Shown here: piece after piece, positions 26,306 to 38,604 of the stretch | Layout: every line of letters starts with the position of its first letter | Numbering within the stretch: position 1 is the first letter of the stretch | Origin: Orychophragmus violaceus | Taxonomy: Eukaryota; Streptophyta; Magnoliopsida; Brassicales; Brassicaceae | Direction of reading: 5' to 3' | Length of the DNA stretch: 64,000 nt | Assembly: GCA_030180135.1 (NCBI GenBank) | Contig: CM058233.1 | Span: 106,743,994 to 106,807,993 of the forward strand | Position numbers and translations under genes: made by a program | Notes under the pieces: model-generated | Seen by the model: only the letters and a program-made list of their open reading frames with translations | Told to the model about the DNA's origin: nothing | Databases searched by the model: none

Positions 26306-26922
26306 CAGATCTCTATTTGTTGTTTATTGAATTTCATTGGTCAAATTTTGTTAAGATTGATGAATTTTAAAAGAGGTGGTGTTGATAGATTGTCGTGATT
26401 CACCACCCTACAAATGAAATTGGTATAACAGAGATATAACATTCGTCAAACGAGAACTGAAAAATCTATGTGCAAATTAAAGGGAAAACATAATAAATGT
26501 GAAATCAAAACTAAACCCACTTGACTCAGCATAATAAATATTTTATTCATATTTTACAAAATTTGCATGCAAAAGTTTCAAAAAAATAAAACCAAGGGAA
26601 AGAGCATTGCATTTTGATTTAAAAATCTCGTTGCTTAATGATAGAGGTAAAAAAAACTAAAGTTAAATTTGCTTTAAAATCATAAAAGATATAACAAAAA
26701 TTTTTAGAATGTGAAAACTAAGAGTATTGTATTTTATTTTATTTTATTTTAGTAAATTAATTATCTTAGTAAAAACTATATATGTATTTACAAAATAGCA
26801 AAAAATTAGTTATTTTAACTATAAATAATCTATTAAAATTATATACTATATATTTACATTAAAATGCTTTATTTGTACTTATATCAATTTCTAATCCACG
26901 CAACTCGTGGAACTATCTATAG
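26306..26922 (+). repeat. Internal copy of the Helitron 3' module
   Basis: About 600 bp beginning GATCTCTATTTGTTG closely match the terminal segment at 27844-28450. It ends in a decayed hairpin (CCACGCAACTCGTGG) and CTATAG where the outer copy keeps the intact hairpin and CTAG. This internal 3' end therefore looks like a bypassed terminator. Confidence 0.75.
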
Positions 26923-27289
26923 TATTTATATATTAAATTTTATTAATGTACTACCTTACCGTTCATCTGAGGGCCAAAACTGGCTTAAACACTTGGAGGG
27001 TAAATTGAGCATCGTATCGTGTTGTAGATGGTGGTTTATCAATGCGGAAAAAATTACTAACCGTTTCGAGCTCGTGGTAAGGGGTTTTGTTTTTCAATTT
27101 TTTTAAAAATTTGAAAAACATCTATAATTAGTCTAGGCTTGGGAGGAGACTTGTTGATCTTTTCGAAGCTGTCTCTAGTTTGAGAATAGAGAGAATCTTA
27201 TATCCCACCCAAATTTGACCTAAAATAATCAAAAATTATAGTTAAATAATGAAATAAAAAGAAATAATTTGAAAAAAATATATTACTAT
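26923..27289. other. Captured or flanking DNA inside the Helitron, unassigned
   Basis: Sequence between the internal 3' end and the captured gene fragment. It is AT-rich at 27090-27300 and moderately GC-rich at 26960-27080. I recognise no gene or repeat in it. Confidence 0.35.
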
Positions 27290-27950
27290 TTAACAATTTG
27301 AAGATAGTGTCACAGTTTGTTTTATGATCGAATGATTTACTAATCTTGAGAAGTTCGACCGAGACACCAGGACGTTCCTCGGCCGTTTCCAAATTTCCCG
27401 GTTTAATTGTAATCCTTTCATCTCCCATTTTTGTAAAATCCTTGGGTTGACAGCTACGTAACCGAATTGAACCAGATCCGTTCCATGCCACTCCAAATCA
27501 AAGAATACGTAATTTTGTTCCCTGTTTGATGAGACAACTTGGATTTGAGAGTTATCCAAGTTCTTTTCCTGTTCGAAACGAGAATCTCCCATATCCTCCT
27601 CATTTCCAGTAGGTAAGTTTGCGTTGGAGGTCTCAGCCATGTCTCCGGAGCAAGAGTTGTTGGACCCCACCTAACAAGAGAGAAATGATATAAACGCTAA
27701 CATAAGCAATGAAGTGTAAAAAATTAAATGAGTCATGATGATAACCCGAGAAGTGGAGTTAGCATCACTTCTAGTAGTGTCACTTTTGGAGCCAGAAATA
27801 CTCTTGATAACACCAACATCCAAGGTCTGCCTCATGTCAGTGAAGATCTCTATTTGTTGTTTATTGAATTTCATTGGTCCAATTTTGTTAAGATTGATGA
27901 ATTTTAAAAGAGGTGGTGTTGATAGATTGTTGTGATCACCACCCTACAAA
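27290..27950 (-). pseudogene. Gene fragment captured by the Helitron, unknown family
   Basis: On the minus strand an exon-like frame starts after an acceptor at about 27940 (GGDHNNLSTPPLLKF, then QQIEIFTDMRQTLDVGV) and runs to STSR at about 27747. A GT...AG intron follows, and a second frame begins at about 27670 with VGSNNSCSGDMAETSN and includes VFFDLEWHGTDLVQFG. Frame and splice signals indicate part of a real gene with its intron, hence DNA-level capture. FFDLEWHG faintly recalls a DEDD exonuclease motif, but this is too weak to name. The first exon overlaps the duplicated 3' module. Confidence 0.55.
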
Positions 27951-28450
27951 TGGAATTGGTACACCAGAGAGATAACATTCGTCAAACGAGAACTGAAAAA
28001 TCTTTGTGCAAATTAAGGGGAAAACATAACAAATGTGAAATCAAAACTAAACCCAATTGATTCAGCATAATAAATATTTTATTCATATTTTACAAAATTT
28101 GAATGCAAAAGTTTCTAAAAAATAAAACCAAGGGAAAGGCATTGCATTTTTATTTAAAAATCTCGTTGCTTAATGATAGAGGTAAAAAAAAAACTAAAGT
28201 TAATTTTGGTCATAAAAGATATAACTAAATTTTTAAAAATGTTAAAACTAAGAGTATTGTATTTGATTTTATTTTAGTAAATTAATTATCTTAGTAAAAA
28301 CTATATATGTATTTACAAAATAGGAATTTTTTTTAGTTATTTTAACTATAAATAATCTATTAAATTATTTACTATATATTTTTACATTAAAATGTTTTAT
28401 TTTTACTTATATCAATTTCTAATTCACGCAACGCGTGGAACTAGCCCTAG

Positions 28451-28990
28451 TATAAGCATAAAGTTGGAGGCTTGCAAACATGAAGGAACAAACGAAGGAA
28501 GAGAGTGAAGAAGACTTGATACGCCAAAGTGATAAGTAGCGGATCTACCGAACCGACTCTCTTTCTCTCTCTCTCTCTCACATGCCTTTGGGTAGTTCAT
28601 AGGGCGGCTAGTGGATTATGATGGATCTTCAAAAATGCATCAAGGCGAAAATGCATGCAAGGACAATGATGGAGACATAGCTTCTCACTGCCAGAAACGT
28701 GATGTTATGGGTAATGTCATATCTCTTAGAAAGTGGAATATCCTCGATTGTAATGAAGATTGATTGCTCGGACCTGATTACTATAACGGGAGAATCTCAT
28801 GATTAGATCGATTTTAATACGGACATGGATCTATTCTTATCTTTGCAAGAGGGTTTCATGTGTTTGGATTTAGTTTTAATATCTAGGAATGCTAATGTTT
28901 GTGTCGATTCTCTTGCAAAAGGGACGAGAATACATGGCGATATATTTTCTCATTTAAGTCATGACGAGTTGGTTCTTTAACTCTTTAGAG
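28451..28990 (+). pseudogene. LINE remnant, RNase H region (right part)
   Basis: Downstream of the Helitron the reading continues with SIKLEACKHE, then VMKIDCSDLIT (an RNase H core strand) and finally ISRNANVCVDSLAKGTRIHGDIFSHLSHDEL, which matches the C-terminal R.N..AD.LAK pattern of plant LINE RNase H domains; it is given here only in outline by its key residues N, D, L-A-K. Stops interrupt it. Together with 23935-24555 it forms one LINE split by the Helitron. A (TC)n microsatellite lies near 28556-28580. Confidence 0.7.
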
Positions 28991-29048
28991 TGATAACTCG
29001 ATTCAAACAACTTTGATTTAATATATAGAGTTTTAGTTGATAAAGAAA

Positions 29049-29215
29049 ATAGTGGGGGTAAAACAGATAGTATAGTAAAATTAGAGGGTAAATTATGTAA
29101 TTATAAACATAGTGGGGTAAACAGAGTCTAGTAAAATTCTAAGGTAAATTATGTAATTGTAGAGCATAGTAGGGGTAAAACAGATAGTATTAGTAAAACT
29201 CTAGGGTATTACGCA
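29049..29215 (+). repeat. Three tandem units of about 58 bp upstream of La1
   Basis: Units start near 29049, 29109 and 29166, each with ATAGTRGGGGTAAAACAGA followed by a TAGTAAAA segment and, in the first two, GGTAAATTATGTAATT. They are imperfect copies lying 170-340 bp upstream of the La1 start codon. Confidence 0.75.
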
Positions 29216-29385
29216 ATATAAAGTTAAAATAAAAGGACCAAAGGCGAAAATAATAAATATATTGCCAATTTAACTCCGAAATTCAGACGAAACCGGAAGC
29301 TCTCTCACTAAACCCTAGTACCCTCCTCCTCTCCCTCCATTGCTTCTCCTCCTCTCTGGCTCTCGATCCAGTGAACAACAAAAAA

Positions 29386-31776
29386 ATGTCGATTCCTTGT
29401 CTAACCGAAGAGACGGCCAAATTGGTTCTGCGCCAGGTCTAGACCTCTCTTCTTCCTCCTCCGACTCTTCGTTTTTTTTTTTCAGTTAGTTTAATTGTGT
29501 TTTGATTTTTGGCATCGATTTTTATAGGTGGAGTTCTATTTCAGTGATAGTAATCTTCCAATTGATGATTTCCTCAAGAAAACTGTTACACAGAGTGAAG
29601 ATGGATGTAAGTTTTTAACTATCGAACAATTCAATGGCTCTGTTGTGATAATCCTGTTATTGCAAAGTGATGATTTCTTCTTGTGTTGATGTTTGGTTTT
29701 GGACAACAGTGGTTAGTTTGGCGTTGATATGTTCCTTCAGTAAGATGAGAGGATATTTGAAGTTAGGTGATTCAAAAGGAGATGAGATTCCTGAAGATAC
29801 TATCAAAGCTGTTGCTGATACTCTTCGAACCTCTTCGGCTCTCAAGGTTTCAGATGATGGTGAGTTTGTTTGTTTTTGAATCTTATAAGCGTATGATAGA
29901 GTCAGATTTCAGTTGATTAAGCGTACTACTACTTCTGATTCAAACGAGGTGGTGAAATATTTGTGTTAGGGTTTCAATTATAGGAGAAGTGTTAGCTACA
30001 TGAGTTTGAAGAAATATATTTTACAGTTTATTGATCATTTTTGGTTTTGCTTACACAGGGCAAAGAGTTGGTAGGAGTACAGAATTGTTGAAGCTAGAAG
30101 ATTTGATTGAACAACTTAATGCTAGAACAGTATCTGCTTCACCATTCTCGTATGATGTTAAAAGGGAAGATGTGGAAGCCTTTTTTAGTCAGCATGGAAA
30201 GGTAATCTTATCCACTATCAATTGATATATGTGTTTCGTCAAAAAATCAAATCTGGAGAAAGTACTAATAGCTAGATTAATTGGTTATACAAGTTTGTGA
30301 TGTATGTAAGTGTTTTCCTTTTCAGGTTAATAGTGTGAGGATGCCTCGTCATGTAGCAGAGACGAGAGTATTTTGTGGTGTTGCCTTGGTTGAGTTCCCT
30401 ACAGAAGAGGATGCCCAAAATGTTATGAAGCAAAAGTTGGTCTTTGCTGGTCATGAGTTGGAGATGAAACCAAAGTAATCCTACTTGGGCATGAAAACAT
30501 GTCTTGTTTACTGTCTCCTCCTCATTTCATTATATTTTTATATTGATTGTTACTTAAAATATACTAATTTTTCTTTCTCAGGAAAGAGTTTGATGATGAT
30601 AGAGAGAAAGATGAAGAAAAGTTTGCTAATTACCGTCCTCAAAAGAGTTCTGCTAATCAGAAGAACGGCTCTGATCATAAGAACAGTTCTGATCATGAGG
30701 CAAAGTAGGAGTTTGACTACTGCTATTAATTTCCTTGTCTATTTTTGTTATCAATGTTCGTGAAGTGACTGTCTGTTTTGTATTATTGTAGTTATCCCAA
30801 GGGTTTGATCATTTCATTCACCCTAAAGCGCTCAGCTGAAGAGGGTACCACGGAACAAAACAGTTCTGAGGAGCCAACCAATAAGACAGTGGATGAAAAT
30901 GAATCAAAGCCGGCAGATAATCCTGATGCGGAGAAAGAAAACACTGACCAGGTTCAGGGCCAAGGGACAGAGGGTGAAGATGATGAGGAGTCTTCTGATT
31001 CTCCAACTAAAAATGGTGAGAGAGAAGAAAAGGGTGCTCTAGCTACCCATAAAGATAATAAAGATGTTGTCTTGCGTGAAGATCTGAAGGCCGTTTTTGG
31101 AAAATTCGGTGATGTCAAGGTATGTAGCATCCAATTGTATCTATCGTTGATTGTAGATTCTTATTTGTATCCTGCTAACATACCTTTTGTTCTTGTTAGC
31201 ATCTTGTCATTCCATTTAATATTGTTTGTTTCTTTTTCTTTGTGAAGTTTGTGGATTTCAAAATGGGAGCTGAGACGGGTTACCTTAGGTTTGATGAACC
31301 AGAAGCATCCCAGAAAGCCCGTGCAGCAGCAGTATTAGCCAAAGAAGGTGGACTAGCCGTGAAGAATTTTATAGCTGTCCTAGAACCGGTTACTGGTAAA
31401 AAATTTAAACTTTTTGACTCCCATCCTATCTTTGACAATATATGTTCTGCTTGAGTTAAATGGGTATATTGCGGGTGTCAGGCGAGGCTGAAAAGGAGTA
31501 CTGGGGTCTTCTTCGCAGCAAAGATCGGTTTGACAAGGGTGGCCGTGGAGGAAGGTGAGTACATGTTTTGGTGTTTGAACATTTTAGGTTTGGTATATTT
31601 GTTAGAAACTTTTGGTTGTTTGGTTTTAACATGAAGTTTGGTTCGGTTTCGGTCTGAGAAATTTCGGTGGTTGTGGTCTATGTAGGGGAGGAAAACGAGG
31701 AGGGAGATTCGGACGAAAGAGAGGATCTGATTCCCCGGGTGGTCGATGGAACAAAGCTCAGAAGGTGGAAGCATGA
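29386..31776 (+). CDS. LA1: La protein 1, RNA chaperone for pol III transcripts
   Basis: A genuine La protein, which binds the 3' UUU-OH of nascent RNA polymerase III transcripts in the nucleus. Ten exons: 29386-29436, 29528-29606, 29710-29859, 30059-30201, 30326-30474, 30582-30704, 30792-31119, 31248-31395, 31482-31554, 31686-31776; 444 residues. The N-terminal La motif (about 7-95) shows QVEFYFSDSNLPIDDFL. RRM1 spans about 112-190 (RVFCGVALVEF). An acidic Ser/Glu linker follows, then a second RRM at about 325-400 (FVDFKMGAETGYLRFDEP). The C terminus is GGRGGRRGGKRGGRF, a basic tail with a likely nuclear signal. Order of domains and position identify it as AT4G32720. A piece of exon 6 with its intron is duplicated at 23451-23622. 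Confidence 0.95.
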
Positions 31777-33234
31777 GATGACACTTTCTAGCTACTCTTG
31801 TCTCTCTTTAGCTCGTGACTTGTTGCTTCAGTGATGTATACCTCAAAGTCGAGACCTTTATTTTCTACTTGTGACTTCTTGTGATGCTATAACTCTAAAT
31901 TAGCAATCACGTTTTTAGTAGTTGCAATTTTGGCTTAGATCATGTTTGGTTTCGTTTTTATATTTTTGGAAAGAATTTAGCATTATTATGCTATCTTTTT
32001 TTTTTTAACTCTTTAATTATTAATTATTATATGCTCATCTCACTTTCCTATTTTAGATCTTTCTTAACTGTTATCAATCTAAGACTATTAATTAATTACA
32101 GAAAGCATTCGATTATCTAGTACAAATCTTACTAACTGTTAATATTAACTCAGTGATTACATGAAATGTTTTAATTAATTTGAAAAGTTAAAATAGATTT
32201 TTATTTATTTCTTGTGGTCCTTTCCTTTTGACTTTGTCCACATAACTTTTAGGGCTTCTATGCTGATTTCTTTTTCATTTTGAAATGAAAGGAGGAAGAT
32301 AATAGCTGTTACTTAATGCCACTTTCATCTTTTGTTTTATGAAAAAAGTTCATTTATAGCAAATAAAAAATTGTCATCTCACTTAAATTGTCTAAAATAA
32401 AAAAGTTACCTTTTAATGAGACTGATGTAGAATCTCTAAAAACATACAGAAAATAATAAAACGTATTGTAAGAAGAAAAAGGTAGAAAATAATTAATAAT
32501 ATAGGCGTGGAACTTTAATGGAGATTAGATTCACCACAGCTTGAAATCAACGGATCAGATCATCTCGCTCTTTTTGTTTGATCTCACTTCGAATTCCGCC
32601 TCTCCATGTTTGAATACCTCTCTCTCTCTCTTCTCTTCTCTCTCTCCTCTTTATTTCGATTTGTGTTCTTCTTCTTCTTCATCTGGATTCATCGTCTTGA
32701 TTAGTTCCTGGATTTAGTGGATCCGCTCCTACTCCTCCCGTATTCTGGGATTGATTCATCTGATCACCGTGTCTCCGTGACTCCGTCTTCTTAAGGTCAC
32801 ACCCAGACTTCTTCCTGATTTTTGAACTAAATATCAAAATCTACTTTTTAAACTTATCTTAGTTTTCTAAACGCACACTGCAATTTTCGATCTTAGTCAG
32901 ATTTTGTTTAGAAAAAGTTCAAAGCTTTTTTCTAATTTGTTTTGGGTTCCGACACTAATTTCTGATTCGTATCTTTAGTTTTTTTTGGACCTAATCCGAA
33001 GCAAATTTCTGCCTTTTTAAAAAATTTGTAGCATTTCTTCTCCGTTTTTGACTTAGTTTCTGGGAATGTTTACTCTTTTGCTAAGTAGTGTATCTGATTG
33101 CTAGTCGGACTGTGTTAAATTTTGTGGTCTATTTTTGTATCAGATTGTAGGCATTGTGCTAGGCTTATTACTATATGTAAGACACACCAAAGAAACCGGC
33201 TTTGGGGTGTGTTATATTGCTTCTCTTGGTAAGT
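31777..33234. promoter_or_regulatory. La1 3' flank and MYB3R1 promoter/leader
   Basis: The first part probably holds the La1 3' untranslated region. 32000-32520 is AT-rich without coding signs. From about 32605 to 32685 there is a pyrimidine tract of CT and CTT repeats, followed by 550 bp of leader-like sequence with a probable 5' UTR intron before the MYB3R1 ATG. One AACGG core is present at about 32549; a single copy is not enough to call an MSA element. Confidence 0.45.
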
Positions 33235-36200
33235 ATGAAGCGTGAGATGAAAGCCCCCAATGTTCCAGAAGAGGGTTTCCAAGGAAACCAGAAAGGGACT
33301 CACGGGTATGCTTCACTTCGCACTTCTTTACTTTGTTGAGGTTGAATTGCTTCTGTTAGCACCAAATTTCGCATCCAACAAGTCATTATCAGGTTAATGT
33401 TGCAAACTCTTTGTGACTGTTGAACACTTTCATAGGAGGACATGTGGCCCTGCAAGAAGATCCACCAAAGGACAATGGACGGCTGAAGAGGTGGGTTCTT
33501 GTGAATTTCTTTAGTTGCTGTCTATCTGATTCTTGTATGCCTCATTTATTGTGAACCAGGCAAGTTTTCAATCAGAGATGTATCCTGGCGCACTATCTGA
33601 TTGTTATCAGTTGGTTGTACCACATTCTCTCGTTGCTTTGTATAGTTCAATTTAACTATTTGGCATTAGCTATCCTTTGTATGCTGAACATTTGTGTCTG
33701 TGAACTTTCCGTTATATTAATTCTTTTTTCCTGGATCAGGACGATGTCTTGTGCAAAGCTGTCGAGCGTTTTCAAGGAAAGAACTGGAAGAAGATAGGTA
33801 CGTCAAGTTAGCATATTCTGATTCCTTCTTGTCCTAGTGTAGTTTTCCAACGAAAGCAATGTGTGATTTTATTTGTATCACCTTTTCAGCTGAATGTTTT
33901 AAGGATCGGACTGATGTCCAGTGTCTTCATAGATGGCAAAAGGTCCTGAACCCAGAGCTTGTGAAAGGGCCGTGGTCAAAAGAGGTGATTTTCTGATTGT
34001 GGTGAATTATGTTATATGCTTTACTCAACTTTTCTCTGTGTGAATTTCTGATTGTAATGTGTTTCATGACATCTTATATTCAAAGGAGGATACCACAATA
34101 ATTGCTCTGGTAGAAAAATATGGGCCAAAGAAATGGTCTACTATTTCTCAGCATTTACCTGGGCGCATAGGAAAGCAATGTAGGGAAAGGTATACACATA
34201 ATCTCTACTTCTTTTTGCAGTGACATTTCAACTACACTTTTTACTATGCATGATGCTTAGTTACACATGAACAATAATTTGGCGGATGTAGGTGGCATAA
34301 CCATCTTAACCCTGGCATTAATAAAAATGCATGGACCCAGGAAGAGGAACTGACCCTTATTCGTGCACATCAAATTTATGGGAATAAATGGGCAGAGCTA
34401 ATGAAACTTTTGCCAGGAAGGTAAACATGTCTTTTCCATTTGTCCGGGTATGACAGTATTTTGTGTAACCGATGTCCTGAAAATTTGGTGGTCTCTTCTG
34501 CTTCTTCCGATGGAGAAAAGTTTTTTCTGTGGATGATTGTGGTCTATCATTCCTTCTTTGGTTTCTTATTTGTTCTTATGTTTCCATAGGTCAGATAATG
34601 CCATTAAGAATCACTGGAACAGCTCAGTTAAGAAGAAATTGGATTCCTACTACGCATCAGGACTTCTAGATCAGAGTCAAAGCTCGCCACTCATTGCCCT
34701 TCAGAACAGATCCATCGCTTCATCTTCCTCGTGGATGCACAGCAGTGGAGATGAAGGTAATTTCAGACCAGGGGCTGATGCTGAAGAATCAGAATGCAGT
34801 CAAGCTTCAACTGTTTTCAGTTGTTCACAGTCGACTAATGATTTACTAGATGAGGTTAAACCTGCAAATGAAGAATTCTACATTCCTGAATTGCATTCAG
34901 GAACAGATCAGCAAATCTCAAACTCTCCATCTCATGCAGAATCATACTACCCTTCCTTTGAAGATGTCAAAATTGTTGTCCCCGATTGTGAAGCAGAATC
35001 CTCAAAGAAGTATCAGAATAATAATTGTTCAACCGAGGTTGGAACCACCACAGCTACAGAGGATCATTTGCAGGGTGTGTCTAGTAATGCTCAACAGGAC
35101 CTCGATCTAGACTGTCCTCAGTTATTAACCGATAACATGGACGGAGATGGAAATAATGAAGCATGCCAAGCTTTTCAAATTTCAGTCAAATTAAGTGATC
35201 AACCTTCTTTGCCAAGCTCGGACAGAGGTATTCATCCACAACCTCAAACTTTGATCACGTACGATGAGTGCTGTAGGGTTCTTTTCCCAATTACCGTGAA
35301 AGATAGCGGTACATCTTCTGGTGAGCAAGTTCAGAACATGGTTGACCCTCAAAAGGGCAAAAGATCTGTTTGTTCCCGGTCTGCAGAAATCCATGCTCAT
35401 GAAACTGGAAACGTTCCAGCTTTATCCTGGCATCCTTCAAATTCTGAGGGCATGGCGGGTCATAATAGTGTTCCTTTGTTAAATTCAGCTGCGAATGACT
35501 CAGTTTTACTCCGTAATGATTCTATTCAAGGTTGTCACCTTCTTGGAGCTACTGCATTAGAACGTAAAACAGATGCAAATGATGGTTTCATCGACACTGA
35601 TGGACATGTAACTTCCCATGGCAATGATGATAATGATGGTATCCCGGAACAGCAGGAGCTGTCTTATATTCCCAATGATTCTTTGAAGCTAGTACCTCTG
35701 AATAATTTTTCTTCTCCTTCTAGAGTGAATAAGATTTGTTTTCCTATTGACGATAAGCCAGCTGGAAAAGAAAAAGGATCTCTTTGTTATGAGCCTCCAC
35801 GTTTTCCAAGCGCAGATATTCCTTTCTTCAGCTGTGATCTTGTACCATCAAATAGTGAATTGCGGCAAGAGTACAGTCCCTTTGGCATCCGCCAGTTGAT
35901 GAGCTCTTCGATGAATTGTACAACTCCGTTAAGGTTATGGGATTCACCTTGTCATGATAAGAGCCCTGATCTCATGCTTAAAGATGCTGCCAAAAGTTTT
36001 AGTGGTACTCCATCCATCTTAAAGAAGCGGCATCGGGATTTGCTATCACCTATGCTTGAGAGGAAAAAAGATAAAATGCTTAAAAGTGCTGAGGCTTCCT
36101 CCTTGGCTAAAAATTTGTCACGCTTAGATGTTATGCTTGATGATAGAGATGGTTGCAATTCCTCTCGTCTGTCAGAATGTCCTGTCAATCAAAATAAATG

Positions 36201-37855
36201 TGCCTCCTCTTCCGAAGCCAAAGAGGTCCCAAAGGAAACCTTGGAGCCAGGAGGAGTGACTTCAGCTAAAATTGTAAGTCTATCTTTTTACTCTACATGC
36301 TTTAACGTGCACTGCCTGGTATACAAATATTGAGTCTACTAGTGAACTTCTCGTTGCATAACACATCAATCTAGTTTCTTAAAATCTCTTCTTGTTGGAA
36401 CGTGCCAATCTAGTTTGTCCAAGCACATTGCATCTAGTTGTTTGAGCTGTCCTTATCAAGGATCATATTTAACCTTAAAAGCTTTAATCTCTAAATCAGT
36501 TGCTTTCCTCTGCACTCAGGACCAAGAAACTCGTAGAAGTTTGGTTTACTGTAATGATGTTGAGATGCAACTGAGTTCTCCTGATAAAACTGGATCTAGA
36601 TCAGATAACAAAGTGAATACAGTTGCGAAAGATCCATCGTACCAACACGAAAAGTCATTAGGTACTATTCCATCTGGAGAAACTTCGCCAGAACCTCCAT
36701 TCTCTGCAGACTCTAGTCCTTTCTCAGCAATCGCAAGAAATAAAACCAACACTGCAGAGAGTAATCTTGATATTGAAAACTTCAGCATGTGAGTTTTACC
36801 TTTCCTCTGTGTTTCTATTGAATCATATTATATGCTGGAAAGTATTATTCTAAGTTGTCTTGGTTCCACTCGTTTTCCAGATTTGATGGAACTCCGTTCA
36901 GAAAACTCCTTGATACTCCATCACCATGGAAATCTCCTTTACTCTTTGGTTCTTTCTTACAAAGCCCAAAGTTGCCTCCAGAAATTACATTTGAGGTAAT
37001 GTGAGATTGAATAACTATGAATGAAACTAGTTTCTGGATACTGTACTTGTTTTAGACTGAAGGTGGACAAATATTCTGTTGTTTTCTTTTATTTTCAGGA
37101 TATTGGGTGCTTTATGAGTCCCGGAGAGAGAAGTTATGATGCCATAGGACTGATGAAGCACTTAAGTGAACACACAGCTACGACATATGCAGATGCTTTG
37201 GAAGTCTTGGGTAATGACACACCTGAAACGATACTTAAGAAGAGACAGCTGAACAAATCTGTTCAAGGGAAAGAGAATCAGCACTGGCCTCATGATCAAC
37301 TGGAAAACCGATCCCAGGTAACAGCTTCAACTGTGACAACATAATATATCCTTACAAATTCTTAATAAGTTTGGAACCGATAAACTCTTTTATTCAATTC
37401 ACCAAAGAACGACACTATAGAGGAGACTTGATTAACCTGAGTCTCCAAACTCTCGACCATTGCACAAACCAAGACCCTAGACAAAATCCTCGTAGTCCCC
37501 CTTTAACCCTTCAGCTCTCAACTAGCTGTAAAATCTGTTGCTGTGCTGGCAAAGCTACAATTCACTGCTTAACCACTAGACTGGTTACAAGAAACTTTAT
37601 CAAGTCTCTCTTCTGTTCTTGGTCTAACTTAATGTTGAAAATTGAATCTTGAACTGGTTGAGATAAGAGGACTAGCAGTTTGAGTTTGAGTTTATAAGTT
37701 GATCTACTCTGAACCAAATCCGTGTGGAAATGTAGGTGGAGCGTCGTGCCTTGGACTTCAGCGATTGCTTAACACCGGGGAAAGCAAAGGTATCCTCGGC
37801 TTCTCCAGGCAGCTACTCGAGCCCATCATCTTACCTTCTGAAGAGTTGCAGATAG
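33235..37855 (+). CDS. MYB3R1: Three-repeat MYB transcription factor MYB3R1
   Basis: R1R2R3 MYB, the plant counterpart of animal c-Myb. MYB3R proteins bind MSA elements (AACGG) and control G2/M genes such as cyclin B and KNOLLE. Eleven exons: 33235-33305, 33436-33490, 33740-33797, 33890-33984, 34086-34189, 34292-34420, 34590-36273, 36520-36788, 36881-36995, 37099-37317, 37736-37855; 972 residues. R1 begins near residue 35 (KGQWTAEED), R2 near 88 (KGPWSKEED) and R3 near 140 (KNAWTQEEE), each with its tryptophans. The long exon contains the conserved C-terminal blocks PFGIRQLM and TPLRLWDSPCHD; TPFRKLLDTPSPWKSPLLF and MSPGERSYDAIGLMKHLSE follow in later exons. The last exon ends SSYLLKSCR. The gene is intact. 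It converges on the downstream membrane-protein gene. Confidence 0.94.
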
Positions 37856-38604
37856 AAGAAGCTGCGGTTGTTGATAGAGCTCTGAAGGAACATTCATTCT
37901 AGCCTTCAAGATTTTTTTTATCATCCCATACATGTATGTCTTACTTTCATCCCCCCTCTCTGTCTAATTCTTTTCTTCTTGCAATGTGTAGATCTTTCAA
38001 CTCTGGACATGATACAATTGATTAAATACCTAAAGAAATACTTTGTTCTCCAGAAATTAACTTTTAAATTTCCATGAATGCGTTTCAAACACAAATAAAA
38101 GGTTGATTCGTATAATTCGGGCAAAGACATGCTGGGACTTGCAACTCCCATGAAAGTCAGCTCTTTGAGCTTATCCAGCAAACAATGAATAAGGTTATGT
38201 CAACCAAACGATGAATTTTTTTGCTTACTTTAATGTTAATATATGAAAGGTCACTGTACGATCAAAATGTATTAGTTAGGCCTACACTCCAACTTCAAGA
38301 TTCCGACAATAACCAATGTAAACGATCAAAACAGACGGTGGACTGACCAAAAGACGGAACCAAACCTACTTTTTTTTATGACCATCTATGTATATCTACA
38401 ACCTCGACACTCCTAACTGCTCTGATTTATCTTCTAGATCCACAATCATCTTATGATCAGTCCATAGACACAAACATCAGCAGAAAGTAGAGACTTGAAA
38501 GAAACCGAGGCAACAATTTGGTGAGCTCAATCTCTGAAGCAACCATCTCTGGGGGTAAACTATCTGCCTTTGTTACCATCATACCAAACTCTTCTTTTCA
38601 AGAA
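37856..38604. other. Convergent 3' spacer between MYB3R1 and the membrane-protein gene
   Basis: A 750-bp AT-rich gap where both neighbours end. It should hold two 3' untranslated regions. I see no RNA gene, transposon end or open frame of interest. Confidence 0.5.

Larger units (their letters stand above)
24556..28450 (+). mobile_element. Composite non-autonomous Helitron
   Basis: The 5' end begins TCTTATATAATAAAGTA directly after a host A. The 3' end is CTAG at 28447-28450 directly before a host T. A short hairpin CACGC-AAC-GCGTG (28425-28437) sits 9 nt before the terminal CTAG. TC start, CTRR end, subterminal hairpin and A/T insertion site are the Helitron hallmarks. No Rep-helicase is present, so it is non-autonomous. 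It contains four 5'-end-like tandem units, two copies of the 3' module and a captured gene fragment, listed separately. It lies inside a LINE remnant whose coding segments resume on either side. Confidence 0.8.
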
